64,000 nucleotides of DNA, taken from the NCBI RefSeq assembly GCF_024347495.1, contig NZ_AP025490.1, positions 1,984,001-2,048,000 of the forward strand, given 5' to 3'. This document shows positions 54,469-64,000 of the stretch, in pieces; positions within the stretch are counted from its first letter, which is position 1; each line of letters starts with the position of its first letter. Source of the stretch: Vibrio gallaecicus (GTDB taxonomy: Bacteria > Pseudomonadota > Gammaproteobacteria > Enterobacterales > Vibrionaceae). Under the pieces are notes generated by a model. The model was not told the DNA's origin. It saw nothing but the letters and a program-made list of their open reading frames with translations, and ran no database searches. The translations under genes were made by a program, and so were the position numbers.

Positions 54469-55713
54469 TTATTTCGAACTTAACACTGACGCCGGATTCA
54501 ACTTTGCAGCTCTTGAGGAAGGATACCAAGTCGCAAGCAGGCTTAAAACAATAGCAGTAACTGAAACTGTCGCAACATCAGTTAGATTAAGTTGCGAAGG
54601 TAAAAAATCGACAAAATAGATATCCCCAGATAAAAACTGGTGTCCGACAATAGATTCAATGAATTTAATTATGCTCGTAAGATTCAATGCAACCAGTACC
54701 CCAATAGCACTTCCTACGATACTGCCCAGCACTCCCGAAAACACACCTTGCCAAACAAAAATACGTTTAACTAGGCTATCTGTTGCTCCCATCGTTCTTA
54801 AAATAGCAATCTCAGCTGCGCGATCTTTCACTGCCATCATTAACGTAGACACAATGTTAAAACAGGCAACCCCAATTACAAGCACCATGACTAGGTACAT
54901 AATGGTTCTTACAAGTTGAATATCGCGATATAGAAAGCCAAATTTTTGTTGCCAACTTCTTATGTAGACATAAACATCCAGCGTATTACCTAGTTCGCGA
55001 ACAATGGCTGCAGCATTAAGTACCTCGGTAACCTTCAAGGAAACACCAGTGACACCTTGACCTATATTAGCGTACTGCTTTGCATCTTCTATCGGCACTA
55101 ATGCCAGGCTATGATCAATCTGTCCACTTAACGAAAGTAAACCTGCGACTTTAACCCTAACACGCTTAGGTGCCTGAACTTTAGTTGAGTTGGTAACGGA
55201 AGGGATCATAAGTGTAAGATACTCCCCCACACTGACACCTAGTGTTTTAGCCACACCTGAACCCAAAATAATTTGCTGCTGGTTAGGAACAAAGTTGCTC
55301 CATGCATCTTGGTCAATAAAACGAGGTAAACTAGACACTTCGCTTTCTTGTTCAGGATCAATCCCACGAATTTCAATAGCTTTCAGTTCCGTCCCTTTTT
55401 CAGCTAATGCTGTAATACGAACATAGGGCGCAGCTGCAATAACCTTTTCATGTTGCTCAGCTTTATCTATCACTTCTTGCCAGCGAGTGATAGGGGCATT
55501 TACCCCTTCAAATTCTCCATGTGGAATAACTGATAAAACTCGAGATTCCAACTCTCTTTCAAAACCATTCATTGCAGACAAACCAATGATGATCACCGCA
55601 ACCCCCACGGCGATCCCAATTGTCGAAGACAAAGAAATGAATGACACCATTTTATCGCGTTGTTTCGCACGGCTAAACCGGCTCCCAATTAGTAGGGATA
55701 AAGATGAAAACAC
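54469..55713 (-). CDS. lolE: Lipoprotein-releasing system permease LolE
   Basis: This subunit of LolCDE releases outer-membrane lipoproteins to LolA. It has one N-terminal membrane segment (SFISLSSTIGIAVGVAVIII, about 24-45), a large periplasmic domain and three C-terminal segments (about 275-300, 315-345, 375-400). The start codon follows the lolD stop directly. Length is 414, as in E. coli. Confidence 0.94.
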   Translation of the reverse strand: MFSSLSLLIGSRFSRAKQRDKMVSFISLSSTIGIAVGVAVIIIGLSAMNGFERELESRVLSVIPHGEFEGVNAPITRWQEVIDKAEQHEKVIAAAPYVRITALAEKGTELKAIEIRGIDPEQESEVSSLPRFIDQDAWSNFVPNQQQIILGSGVAKTLGVSVGEYLTLMIPSVTNSTKVQAPKRVRVKVAGLLSLSGQIDHSLALVPIEDAKQYANIGQGVTGVSLKVTEVLNAAAIVRELGNTLDVYVYIRSWQQKFGFLYRDIQLVRTIMYLVMVLVIGVACFNIVSTLMMAVKDRAAEIAILRTMGATDSLVKRIFVWQGVFSGVLGSIVGSAIGVLVALNLTSIIKFIESIVGHQFLSGDIYFVDFLPSQLNLTDVATVSVTAIVLSLLATWYPSSRAAKLNPASVLSSK

Positions 55714-56406
55714 TTACTTCACCTCGTTATTTACATTCACAAGCAAGCCGTCCTGCATGTGCAATTGACGATCCATTTTAGAAGCCAACTCACCATCGTG
55801 TGTTACCACTAAAAATGCGGTCCCAGACTCGCGATTAAGTTCTCGCATCAAATCATAAATAGAAAGTGCGGTGCTGTGATCAAGGTTACCCGTCGGTTCA
55901 TCCGCTAGGACTAAAGCAGGTTTATTGACTAAGGCTCTGGCAATAGCCACACGCTGTCTTTCACCACCAGATAATTCAGACGGACGATGATCCACTCGGT
56001 GCGACAACCCAACCTTATCTAATAATTTTCGGGCTGCATCTTTCGCAACTTGAGGTTTTTCGCCCCCAATGAGTAGCGGCATTGCCACATTTTCTAATGC
56101 AGAAAAGTCCGCTAATAAATGATGGAATTGATACACAAAACCCAAGTGCTTATTTCGTAATTTGGCTTGTTTGTTTGAGCTTAAAGATGCTAAGTCTTGA
56201 TCTAAGAAGCTCACACTTCCCGCAGATGCGTCATCTAACGCGCCTAAAATATGTAACAGCGTACTTTTACCAGAACCAGATGTACCAATGATAGAAACCA
56301 GCTCACCTCGATCAATAGAGAAACTCACACCTTTCAACACTTCCGTATCGAGTGAGCCTTCACGGTATGTTTTACGGATATCGTGACATTGCAAAAAATT
56401 ACTCAT
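55714..56406 (-). CDS. lolD: Lipoprotein-releasing system ATPase LolD
   Basis: This ABC ATPase drives LolCE. Walker [10 protein letters not shown] is residues 41-49, the signature [15 protein letters not shown] lies near 143 and Walker [15 protein letters not shown] near 163. Its start overlaps the lolC stop by 8 nt, and lolE follows with no gap. Confidence 0.97.
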   Translation of the reverse strand: MSNFLQCHDIRKTYREGSLDTEVLKGVSFSIDRGELVSIIGTSGSGKSTLLHILGALDDASAGSVSFLDQDLASLSSNKQAKLRNKHLGFVYQFHHLLADFSALENVAMPLLIGGEKPQVAKDAARKLLDKVGLSHRVDHRPSELSGGERQRVAIARALVNKPALVLADEPTGNLDHSTALSIYDLMRELNRESGTAFLVVTHDGELASKMDRQLHMQDGLLVNVNNEVK

Positions 56407-57607
56407 AACGAAGGGCCTCTGCTGGTTTCACTGAAGATGCACGGTAAGAAGGAAAAATCGTAGCGATCAGGCTCAGTGCAATAGCCAAAATAACAACAAT
56501 ACAAATTTGAAGGGGGTCAATAAGGATAGGTAGTTGACCACCGAATGAGAACAAAGCCACGCCCATCGCTCCAAGTACACTATTTAAGTTTGAGGCTAGA
56601 ACTACGCCTAACACTCCACCAGATACAGCTCCCACTACGCCACTGCTAGCACCTTGAACCATAAAGACACTCATGACCTGCCAGTTACTCACTCCTTGGG
56701 TTTTTAAAATTGCGACCTCTGATTGCTTCTCCATTACCACCATGATTAATGCAGAGATGATATTAAATGCCGCGACTCCAATAATCAGACCAAGCATCAA
56801 ACCCATCATATTTTTTTCCATACGAACCGCTTGGAAAAGTTCACCGCGCTGTTCACGCCAATCTCTCCATAACCAACCGTCAGGCAATGTTTGATTGGAT
56901 AGATCACTCACAACAAATGGGTCATCAAAGAATAAGCGCCACCCTGAGATGGTGCCTGTTTTAAAGCGCATTAATCGAGCTGAATCTTGAATATGCGTAA
57001 CCATAAGCTGCCCGTCAATGTCTGAGCCCGTATTGAAAATACCGGCTACAGTAAAGTTACGCTGACTTGGAATACGACCTAAAGGTGTGTATTGGCTAGC
57101 GCTAGTCACCATAAGCCGCACTTTATCACCAATAGAAACTTTCAAGTCTCTTGCTAGAGTGTGTCCTAAAAAAACATGGTATTGACCTTGCTTTAATGAT
57201 GAAAGACGACCAGCAATTAAATGATTTTGTAGTGGGTCATTGTCTGTAGGCTCAACACCAATTAGCAAGCCAGCCGAAAGTTGCGCTGAACTTTGAATAA
57301 CAGCCTCACTTCGAACTATCGGTTCTACGCGACCATTCAAAGACATGTCACGAATAAAATCAGGTGCTTGTTCTTTTTGGAGAGTTTTACCACCATCTTC
57401 ATAGATTACGGCTTGTGGTAACACACCCAAAATCCGTTCTTTTAACTGCGCTTCGAATCCATTCATTACAGATAAGACTGTAACCAAAGACAACACGCCA
57501 ATTGTGATTCCGGCTGTCGAAATATAAGAGACAAAGCGGCTAAAGCGATCACCTGAACGGCCTTTGAGATAACGCAGACCTATGTATATAGAAATAGGAT
57601 GAAACAT
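56399..57607 (-). CDS. lolC: Lipoprotein-releasing system permease LolC
   Basis: This 402-residue permease has the same topology as LolE: N-terminal segment (about 25-48), a periplasmic domain that in E. coli docks LolA, and three C-terminal segments. The start [17 protein letters not shown], four codons inside the longest frame, matches E. coli MYQPVALFIGLRYM. LolC and LolE differ enough here to be told apart by neighbour order, lolC first. Confidence 0.94.
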   Translation of the reverse strand: MFHPISIYIGLRYLKGRSGDRFSRFVSYISTAGITIGVLSLVTVLSVMNGFEAQLKERILGVLPQAVIYEDGGKTLQKEQAPDFIRDMSLNGRVEPIVRSEAVIQSSAQLSAGLLIGVEPTDNDPLQNHLIAGRLSSLKQGQYHVFLGHTLARDLKVSIGDKVRLMVTSASQYTPLGRIPSQRNFTVAGIFNTGSDIDGQLMVTHIQDSARLMRFKTGTISGWRLFFDDPFVVSDLSNQTLPDGWLWRDWREQRGELFQAVRMEKNMMGLMLGLIIGVAAFNIISALIMVVMEKQSEVAILKTQGVSNWQVMSVFMVQGASSGVVGAVSGGVLGVVLASNLNSVLGAMGVALFSFGGQLPILIDPLQICIVVILAIALSLIATIFPSYRASSVKPAEALRYE

Positions 57608-57813
57608 ACTTTGAACCATAGAAAAGAGATGCGAGTTAATGTAACGGGAATTGCCGTTACTGTGTAGGGGGTAATTGAAATTATTGAGTTAAATAAGTCA
57701 ATTACTTAGCGATAAAGTAAGAATCAACTAACTATTTGTTACTTTCCAACCGCGAGCCTTGATTACTCCGTCTACATGACGATAATCAATATAACTATTC
57801 AAGGAACACGCAC

Positions 57814-58383
57814 ATGACAGAACAAGAGTATTTCACCGTTCACCATAGCCTTACCGCTAATATCGAGCCAATGGGAAGCGAGTTCGTTTTGCCCTCTCAA
57901 ATACAATTCGAAGCAGAAATCCCCGCTCCCTTTGTAGTGGCTAGTGAATTCAGTCAGCTTGATCTGCTTGCGGATAATGCTCGAATTGAACTCAAGAACA
58001 GTGATCTCAAAAATGTCATCAGCCTACTTGATACTCAAAATTCAAAGTTAAACCTATTACTCAGTTTTATGCTTGCTCAGCAAGATGACGAACAATTTCG
58101 AACACATACTTATAGCTTTGGGGCGAGCTTGTTCTCTTGCTACGCAGACCAACCACTAGAAGCTGGACAAATTGTTAAAGCTAAACTGTTTTTAGAATAT
58201 CCAGCAGCGGCTATCTATTGCTACGCACAAGTTCTTACCAGCCAAGAAAAAGACTCAGGATTTGAAGTCAATTTCAAGTACGCGCTTCTTAGGGATACAG
58301 ACCAAGACCTACTTATTAAAGCCGCATTACACCAGCAGCAAAAACTTTTACGCCAGCGCTCTCTAGACCGAGATAACAAGTAA
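57814..58383 (+). CDS. PilZ-domain protein with degenerate c-di-GMP motif (PlzB-like)
   Basis: A 189-residue protein. The C-terminal half (about 95-185) looks like a PilZ barrel: TYSFGASLFSCYADQPLEAGQIV..., then GFEVNFKYALL and a helix ending in QQQKLLRQR. The canonical c-di-GMP motifs are missing: no RxxxR before the barrel and GAS in place of (D/N)xSxxG. Position directly before mfd matches, from memory, plzB of V. cholerae. It begins a probable operon with mfd (6-nt gap) and is divergent from lolC. Confidence 0.8.
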   Translation: MTEQEYFTVHHSLTANIEPMGSEFVLPSQIQFEAEIPAPFVVASEFSQLDLLADNARIELKNSDLKNVISLLDTQNSKLNLLLSFMLAQQDDEQFRTHTYSFGASLFSCYADQPLEAGQIVKAKLFLEYPAAAIYCYAQVLTSQEKDSGFEVNFKYALLRDTDQDLLIKAALHQQQKLLRQRSLDRDNK

Positions 58384-58389
58384 TCACAC

Positions 58390-61300
58390 ATGAAAACAGC
58401 ACCTATTTTCTCTTTACCAAAACCAACAGGTTCTGGTGACAAAAAACACATCGGTAATTTAATTGGTTCATCGCTTGCGCTTTCAATCGCTGAACTTGCC
58501 GAGCAGCACAATAGTCATACACTGCTTGCCGTTCCTGATCCTCAAATAGCGCTTAAGCTACAAAATGAGATAGAGCAGTTTACACAGCAAGAAGTTGCCT
58601 TATTTCCTGATTGGGAAACATTGCCATACGATAGCTTTTCTCCGCATCAAGAAATAATTTCAGATCGAATAGCACGCCTCTATTCATTACCTACTCTGAA
58701 TAGCGGAATCACTATTGTTCCAATAAGCACACTTTTGCAACGCCAATCTCCACGTGATTACTTATTGCAGCACACCTTAATGGTAAAAACGGGTGACTTG
58801 TTTTCACTCGAAAAGCTAAGGTTGCAGCTAGAAAAGTCAGGATACCGCTATGTTGATCAAGTATTTGGTCCTGGTGAATACGCAAGCCGCGGGTCAATTC
58901 TTGATCTATTCCCTATGGGCAGCAGAGATCCATATCGAATTGATTTTTTTGATGACGAAGTCGATACCATTCGTACTTTTGATCCAGAAAATCAACGCTC
59001 CATAGAGGACGTTTCCGAAATACGACTCCTACCAGCTCACGAGTTTCCAACCTCTGAAACCGCAATTGAAGATTTTCGTATTCGCTGGCGCCAACAGTTT
59101 GAAGCAAGACGAGAGCCTGAATCGGTATATATGCAAGTATCCAAAGGAACTTGGCCATCAGGTATTGAATATTGGCAGCCTCTTTTCTTTGAGCACACCG
59201 AAACTCTTTTTGACTATGTAGCTGATGAAGCTCAGCTTCTTATTTTAGGTGACGTTGAAACAGCAGTTGATACATTTTTATCGGATGTAGAGCATAGGTA
59301 TGAACAGCGTAAAGTGGACCCTTTGCGCCCTCTTCTATCCCCAGAGCAACTTTGGCTAAAAAAAGACGAATTATTCGTTCACTTCAAACAAAAGTCACAA
59401 GTTCTACTAAACCTAGACAGCATTGAAGAAAAGGCAGGAAGAGTAAACTTACCTATTTCTAACTTGCCTGATCTAAGTGTTCAGCACAAAAACAAAGAAC
59501 CATTAGCCAACCTTAGAAAATTTACGGAGTCCTTTCAGGGAAGTATCGTATTTTCAGTTGAGTCAGAAGGTCGAAGAGAAGCGCTAGGTGAACTGCTACA
59601 AGGGATAAAGATTCGCCCTGCCGAAATGGATAGCCTGCAAAGTGCAACTCAATCTGGTAATAAGTTTTCGCTTGTTTTAGGTTCAGCTGAGCACGGCTTC
59701 ATCTTTCAAGACCAAGACTTAGCCTTTATTTGTGAGAGTGATTTACTTGGTGACAGAGTAGTTCAGCGACGTAAAAAAGATAAAAAGAGTGTCAATAGTG
59801 ATACGGTTATTCGTCACCTCGCAGAACTTAAACCAGGTCAGCCAGTCGTGCATATTGACCATGGTATTGGTCGCTATATTGGGCTTCAAACACTTGAAGC
59901 TGGTGGTTTAATCACAGAATACGTGACGCTTGAATACCAAAACGATGCAAAGTTATATGTTCCTGTTGCTTCGCTAAACCTAATTGGTCGCTACTCTGGA
60001 GGAGCTGAAGACTCGGCCCCACTACATAAGCTGGGTGGTGAAGCTTGGCAAAAAGCACGTAAGCGAGCGGCTGAAAAAGTCAGAGATGTGGCAGCAGAGT
60101 TACTTGATGTCTATGCAAAACGAGAACTAAAACCAGGCTACAAATTCGCACTCGATAGAGGGCAATATGCAACGTTTAAAGCAGGCTTTCCATTTGAAGA
60201 AACCGACGACCAATCCATGGCAATCAATGCGGTCATGTCGGATATGTGTCAAGCTAAAGCAATGGATCGCCTTGTTTGTGGTGATGTGGGCTTTGGTAAA
60301 ACTGAAGTGGCAATGCGAGCAGCTTTTGTATGTACAGATAATAGTAAACAAGTCGCCGTGCTTGTTCCAACCACGTTACTAGCACAGCAGCATTTTGAAA
60401 ACTTCCGAGACCGCTTTGCTAATCTCCCAATCCGAGTTGAAGTATTATCACGTTTCAAATCAGCAAAAGAACAGAAAGTCATTCTGCAAGATGTCGCTGA
60501 AGGTAAAGTTGATATTGTGGTCGGCACTCATAAATTACTTTCAAGCGACATTAAATTCAAAGACCTTGGGCTACTTGTTGTTGATGAAGAGCACAGGTTT
60601 GGTGTACGCCAAAAAGAAAAAGTCAAAGCAATGCGTGCTGATGTTGATATCCTCACACTGACAGCGACACCAATCCCAAGAACATTGAATATGGCAATGA
60701 GTGGCATGCGAGATCTATCGATCATCGCAACTCCACCAGCACGTCGCCTTGCAATAAAAACATTTGTGCGCCAGAGCGATGATGCGACTGTACGTGAAGC
60801 TGTATTGCGTGAAATTATGCGTGGTGGTCAAGTTTATTTCTTGCATAATCAAGTAGATACAATCGAAAAAACAGCTGAATCACTTCAAGCTTTGATTCCA
60901 GAAGCAAGAATTACCGTTGCTCATGGCCAAATGCGCGAGCGCGAGCTAGAGCGTATTATGAATGATTTTTACCACCAGAGGTTTAATGTGTTGGTCTGTA
61001 CCACGATCATTGAAACGGGTATTGACGTTCCAACGGCTAACACGATTCTAATGGATCGAGCTGACAACTTAGGTTTAGCTCAGCTTCACCAACTACGTGG
61101 TCGTGTGGGCCGCTCACATCATCAAGCGTACGCTTACCTACTCACTCCTCACCCTAAAGCAATGACTAAAGATGCGGTTAAACGTCTCGATGCCATTGCT
61201 TCACTAGAAGATTTAGGCGCAGGTTTCACACTTGCTACGCACGATTTAGAAATTCGTGGTGCTGGTGAGCTATTGGGTGATGAACAAAGTGGTCAAATCC

Positions 61301-61851
61301 AGTCTGTCGGTTTTACGTTATACATGGAAATGTTGGAGCAGGCTGTTGAAGCTCTAAAAGAAGGAAAAGAACCATCTTTGGATGACCTGCTTAGAGAACA
61401 GACTGAAATTGAAATGCGCTTACCCGCTCTGCTACCTGACGACTACATTCCAGACATAAACACCCGTTTATCTACCTATAAGCGAATTGCCAGTGTTCAT
61501 GATAGTGACGAATTAGCTGAGCTAAAGGTTGAGTTGATAGATCGATTCGGTACATTGCCAGATGCAACAAAGAATCTACTTTCAGTTTCAGAACTAAAAC
61601 TTGCTGCTGCTGCAATTAAAACGAAAAAAATTGAAGCACATGATAAAGGGGGCTTTATAGAGTTCTATCCTGATGCTGACATTAACCCGACCTATCTGGT
61701 TAAACTATTGCAATCTCAGCCTCAAAAGTTTTCAATGGAAGGACCAACTAAGTTTAAGTTTACGGTACCATTAGTTGATAGACGCAAGCGCATACAGTTT
61801 GTAAGCGATTTACTTGGCGAATTCCGTCAGAATCTATTGCCTTCGGCTTAA
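58390..61851 (+). CDS. mfd: Transcription-repair coupling factor Mfd
   Basis: This translocase removes RNA polymerase stalled at lesions and recruits UvrA. Domains in order: UvrB-like module (about 1-340), RNAP-interacting domain (about 470-550), RecG-like translocase with Walker A GDVGFGKTE (Lys637) and DEEH box (732-735), and a C-terminal TRCF domain (about 1000-1150). Length (1153) is normal. It starts 6 nt after the PilZ gene. Confidence 0.97.
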   Translation: MKTAPIFSLPKPTGSGDKKHIGNLIGSSLALSIAELAEQHNSHTLLAVPDPQIALKLQNEIEQFTQQEVALFPDWETLPYDSFSPHQEIISDRIARLYSLPTLNSGITIVPISTLLQRQSPRDYLLQHTLMVKTGDLFSLEKLRLQLEKSGYRYVDQVFGPGEYASRGSILDLFPMGSRDPYRIDFFDDEVDTIRTFDPENQRSIEDVSEIRLLPAHEFPTSETAIEDFRIRWRQQFEARREPESVYMQVSKGTWPSGIEYWQPLFFEHTETLFDYVADEAQLLILGDVETAVDTFLSDVEHRYEQRKVDPLRPLLSPEQLWLKKDELFVHFKQKSQVLLNLDSIEEKAGRVNLPISNLPDLSVQHKNKEPLANLRKFTESFQGSIVFSVESEGRREALGELLQGIKIRPAEMDSLQSATQSGNKFSLVLGSAEHGFIFQDQDLAFICESDLLGDRVVQRRKKDKKSVNSDTVIRHLAELKPGQPVVHIDHGIGRYIGLQTLEAGGLITEYVTLEYQNDAKLYVPVASLNLIGRYSGGAEDSAPLHKLGGEAWQKARKRAAEKVRDVAAELLDVYAKRELKPGYKFALDRGQYATFKAGFPFEETDDQSMAINAVMSDMCQAKAMDRLVCGDVGFGKTEVAMRAAFVCTDNSKQVAVLVPTTLLAQQHFENFRDRFANLPIRVEVLSRFKSAKEQKVILQDVAEGKVDIVVGTHKLLSSDIKFKDLGLLVVDEEHRFGVRQKEKVKAMRADVDILTLTATPIPRTLNMAMSGMRDLSIIATPPARRLAIKTFVRQSDDATVREAVLREIMRGGQVYFLHNQVDTIEKTAESLQALIPEARITVAHGQMRERELERIMNDFYHQRFNVLVCTTIIETGIDVPTANTILMDRADNLGLAQLHQLRGRVGRSHHQAYAYLLTPHPKAMTKDAVKRLDAIASLEDLGAGFTLATHDLEIRGAGELLGDEQSGQIQSVGFTLYMEMLEQAVEALKEGKEPSLDDLLREQTEIEMRLPALLPDDYIPDINTRLSTYKRIASVHDSDELAELKVELIDRFGTLPDATKNLLSVSELKLAAAAIKTKKIEAHDKGGFIEFYPDADINPTYLVKLLQSQPQKFSMEGPTKFKFTVPLVDRRKRIQFVSDLLGEFRQNLLPSA

Positions 61852-61915
61852 TCAATTTCGCCACAGTATAACAATATGAATCCAACAAAATGTGCAGTTG
61901 GAAGATGGAGTAAAA

Positions 61916-62683
61916 ATGAAAAGACTGATCCCGCTACTACTCTTATTCGTTTCTTTGCCAAGTTTGGCACAAAGACAATTTGATATAGAAGTGATCATTT
62001 TCAAACGTGCAGTTGATGCCGAAAAGATTAATGAATCATGGCCAAATAAGCTTCCTGAAATATCAATGGCACGAGTTGGGTCATTTCAGGATGCCCAATA
62101 CAGAGCTAAAAAAAGTGTTCAGATGCTGCCCCACTCTGAATATCACTTAAAAAATCAGAAAGAATCATTGCGTAAGCATGCTGGTTTTAATGTTCTTTTA
62201 CATACAGCATGGCGACAAGGTGATGAAGGTAAAGGGTCTGCTCCTATCTTCAGAATACAAGCCGGAAGGGATTATTCGGCACAATTTAATGCTGATGGTT
62301 CTGAAAAATCTGCGTTGTCTGGTAGCAGTAATGATGCATCTTTTAAAGAAGAGACTATTGATAAGCCCCTATATGAATTAGACGGTAAACTTCAAATTTA
62401 TGTACAGCATTACCTATACGCGGAAACAACTTTAGATTTAAAAGCACCCAGTGTAAGAGAGATTACTCTTCAGGACCAAACCATTGAATTAGATGCGCCT
62501 TTAAGCGGTGCTGACAGTACAGTTCAGGTCGGGAATTTAAAAGAAATATCCCCTACAGTTGAAGTAGAAGAGTTTTTGAAAAGCTATCGTATGGATCAAA
62601 AACGTCGTATGCGCAGCACAGAAACTCATTACTTAGATAACCCTCTTCTTGGTATGATCATCCAAGTAAGACGAGTGGAGTAG
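61916..62683 (+). CDS. csiV: Peptidoglycan-binding protein CsiV
   Basis: A 255-residue periplasmic protein with a Sec signal peptide (MKRLIPLLLLFVSLPSLA). From memory, CsiV of V. cholerae lies directly after mfd and supports PBP1A/LpoA-dependent cell wall synthesis. The mature part starts RQFDIEVIIFKR and ends with a basic LDNPLLGMIIQVRRVE. The start has GGAG 5 nt upstream, preferred over an in-frame ATG at 61892. The gene is vibrio-specific. Confidence 0.85.
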   Translation: MKRLIPLLLLFVSLPSLAQRQFDIEVIIFKRAVDAEKINESWPNKLPEISMARVGSFQDAQYRAKKSVQMLPHSEYHLKNQKESLRKHAGFNVLLHTAWRQGDEGKGSAPIFRIQAGRDYSAQFNADGSEKSALSGSSNDASFKEETIDKPLYELDGKLQIYVQHYLYAETTLDLKAPSVREITLQDQTIELDAPLSGADSTVQVGNLKEISPTVEVEEFLKSYRMDQKRRMRSTETHYLDNPLLGMIIQVRRVE

Positions 62684-62722
62684 CACTTACTCATTAGATA
62701 AATCGCAATTTCAATTGCAACT

Positions 62723-62750
62723 ATACGCCCTCTTCCGAGGGCGTATTATT
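62723..62750 (+). terminator. Terminator after csiV
   Basis: ATACGCCCTC and GAGGGCGTAT form a 10-bp perfect stem with a TTCC loop, followed by a short T-rich stretch. It lies 10 nt before the next gene, so partial read-through is possible. Confidence 0.75.
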
Positions 62751-62761
62751 AGGTAAAGAGC

Positions 62762-63298
62762 ATGAGCCCAGACTATCGAATATCTTCAAACCGCGTAACC
62801 TTAAGAATTATAGAAGCATCTGATGCTCGTGAGTTTTCTGAACTTGTTCGCCAATCTAGTAGCTTATTTAAATGGATTGATTGGTGTACTCCTGACTATA
62901 GCGAAACAGAAGCTGAAAAGTTCATTCTAGCAACACGATTAAACTGGGTGAAAGCCGACGCTTTTGGCTTTGGTGTTTTCGATAATATCAGTGGCAATAT
63001 ACTAGGAATGGTAGCAATTAATGAGCTTTACCATACCTTCAACATGGCTAGTCTAGGTTATTGGATTGGAGACAAATACCAAAGCAAAGGCATAGCAACA
63101 GAGGCTCTTCAAGCTCTTATCAATTTTTGCTTCGAACAATTAAAGCTCACTCGTCTCGAGATTGTTTGTGACCCTGATAACTTACCTAGCCAAAGATTAA
63201 TTGAACGCTGCGGTGCAGAAAAAGAAGCCATAGCCAGAAATCGATTTGTGTTTAATGGTAAGCCTAAAGATGGGGTTGTGTTTTCTATCATCCCCTAG
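62762..63298 (+). CDS. GNAT-family N-acetyltransferase (RimJ/RimL type)
   Basis: A 178-residue acetyltransferase. The acetyl-CoA loop is YWIGDKYQSKGIATEAL (about 100-117), followed by LTRLEIVCDPDNLPSQRLIERCG, the RimL-type C-terminal half. Substrate could be ribosomal L7/L12 (RimL) or another amine; the sequence alone does not decide. It has its own hairpin behind it. Confidence 0.85.
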   Translation: MSPDYRISSNRVTLRIIEASDAREFSELVRQSSSLFKWIDWCTPDYSETEAEKFILATRLNWVKADAFGFGVFDNISGNILGMVAINELYHTFNMASLGYWIGDKYQSKGIATEALQALINFCFEQLKLTRLEIVCDPDNLPSQRLIERCGAEKEAIARNRFVFNGKPKDGVVFSIIP

Positions 63299-63321
63299 AA
63301 CTCAATTGAAAATTTCCACAT

Positions 63322-63351
63322 AAAAAAAGAGCTCCTAAGAGCTCTTTTTTT
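63322..63351. terminator. Bidirectional terminator between the acetyltransferase gene and ndh
   Basis: GAGCTC (63329-63334) and GAGCTC (63339-63344) with A-run and T-run extensions form a long stem with a CTAA loop between convergent genes. Confidence 0.88.
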
Positions 63352-63402
63352 ATTACCTGCAACGATTTACTAGAGATATAACAAATCGTTCATCAAAGTT
63401 TA

Positions 63403-64000
63403 TTAGTGAAGCTTCAAGTTTGGTCGTAACACACGGTTAATACGCCCAACTAGCATCATTAATGATGTTTTAATAATACCGTGTAGAGCCATTTGGTGCA
63501 TTCTGTAAAGCGAGATGTATACGATTCGAGCAATACGCCCTTCTACCATCATCGACCCTTTAGTTAAGTTACCCATCAAGCTACCAACAGTAGAAAAACG
63601 GCTCAAAGATACTAATGAACCTTTATCTTTATATTCATAAGCTTTTGGCTCTCGCCCGTTTAACTTCGCAATGATATTACTGAATGCACAGCTTGCCATT
63701 TGGTGCGCGGCTTGCGCTCGTGGCGGAACGAATGATCCATCAGCTTGTGTACACTGTGCCAAATCACCAATAACAAAAATGTCGTCATCGCGAGTCGTTT
63801 GCAATGTATCTTTAACAACTAACTGATTAATACGGTTAGTTTCAAGACCTGCAATATCTTTAATGAAATCAGGAGCTTTAATACCAGCAGCCCAAACCAT
63901 GATTTGTGCCGGGATTTTCTCGCCATCTTTGGTCGTTAGACCGTCTTTCTCAGCTTGTGTAACCATTGTTGTCGTGCGGACATTTACACCAAGCTTAGTT
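63403..64000 (-). CDS. ndh: NADH dehydrogenase, type II (C-terminal part, cut by the window edge)
   Basis: The last 199 codons of a type II NADH:quinone oxidoreductase, a peripheral inner-membrane flavoprotein of the respiratory chain that does not pump protons. Visible are the FAD-binding segment [15 protein letters not shown] and the QAAHQMASC segment, then the amphipathic C-terminus that anchors Ndh ([18 protein letters not shown]). The frame stays open to position 64000, so the N-terminal part lies outside. The stop codon is at 63403-63405. Confidence 0.9.
   Translation of the reverse strand, partial: TKLGVNVRTTTMVTQAEKDGLTTKDGEKIPAQIMVWAAGIKAPDFIKDIAGLETNRINQLVVKDTLQTTRDDDIFVIGDLAQCTQADGSFVPPRAQAAHQMASCAFSNIIAKLNGREPKAYEYKDKGSLVSLSRFSTVGSLMGNLTKGSMMVEGRIARIVYISLYRMHQMALHGIIKTSLMMLVGRINRVLRPNLKLH

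Overview
The window is a 64 kb piece of a chromosome from the Vibrionaceae, most likely a Vibrio. The evidence is base composition of roughly 40% G+C, a VicH-type H-NS, a CsiV/PilZ-protein/mfd neighbourhood, a YejABEF-like peptide transporter and typical Vibrio operon orders. It is mostly conserved core genome. I see no prophage, insertion sequence, integron, CRISPR array, rRNA or tRNA.

Layout, left to right. (1) 1-2200: the his operon leader peptide and attenuator start, reading left off the window, then an NhaC-family transporter preceded by a clear lysine riboswitch. (2) 2.5-10 kb: hns, gsk (with a PurR-like box), mnmA-hflD-purB, htpX and a 55-codon ORF. (3) 9.8-12.5 kb: a LysR regulator facing a MATE exporter whose frame breaks at an A AAA AAG heptamer, plus a small membrane protein. 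(4) 12.5-17.7 kb: the biotin cluster bioBFCD with divergent bioA and a BirA-type operator between them. (5) 17.8-26.6 kb: serS, rarA, lolA, ftsK and lrp, with ald divergent from lrp. (6) 26.7-31 kb: a METTL25-like methyltransferase, cysB, a membrane-anchored coiled-coil protein and miaE.

(7) 31-42 kb is the most accessory-looking part: a 1374-residue lipoprotein metzincin protease paired with an outer-membrane beta-barrel, then a five-gene YejABEF-like peptide ABC transporter. (8) 42.2-53.8 kb: envelope and translation genes, namely comEC-msbA-lpxK-ycaR-kdsB, then cmk-rpsA-ihfB-lapA-lapB-pyrF. (9) 53.8-64 kb: a DUF2062 protein, lolCDE, a PilZ protein, mfd, csiV, a GNAT acetyltransferase and the 3' part of ndh, cut by the window edge.

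Many genes serve the envelope. LolA and LolCDE move lipoproteins, LpxK, KdsB, MsbA and LapAB make, export and control LPS, CsiV supports peptidoglycan synthesis, and HtpX is a membrane quality-control protease. Regulatory RNA and operators are also readable: a lysine riboswitch, a his leader with five consecutive His codons, a BirA operator, a PurR-like box and many intrinsic terminators. The observations most worth checking are the riboswitch with its possible P1-competing helix, the frameshifted MATE gene and the protease/barrel pair. Functions rest on recognisable motifs and family memory; no database search was run.
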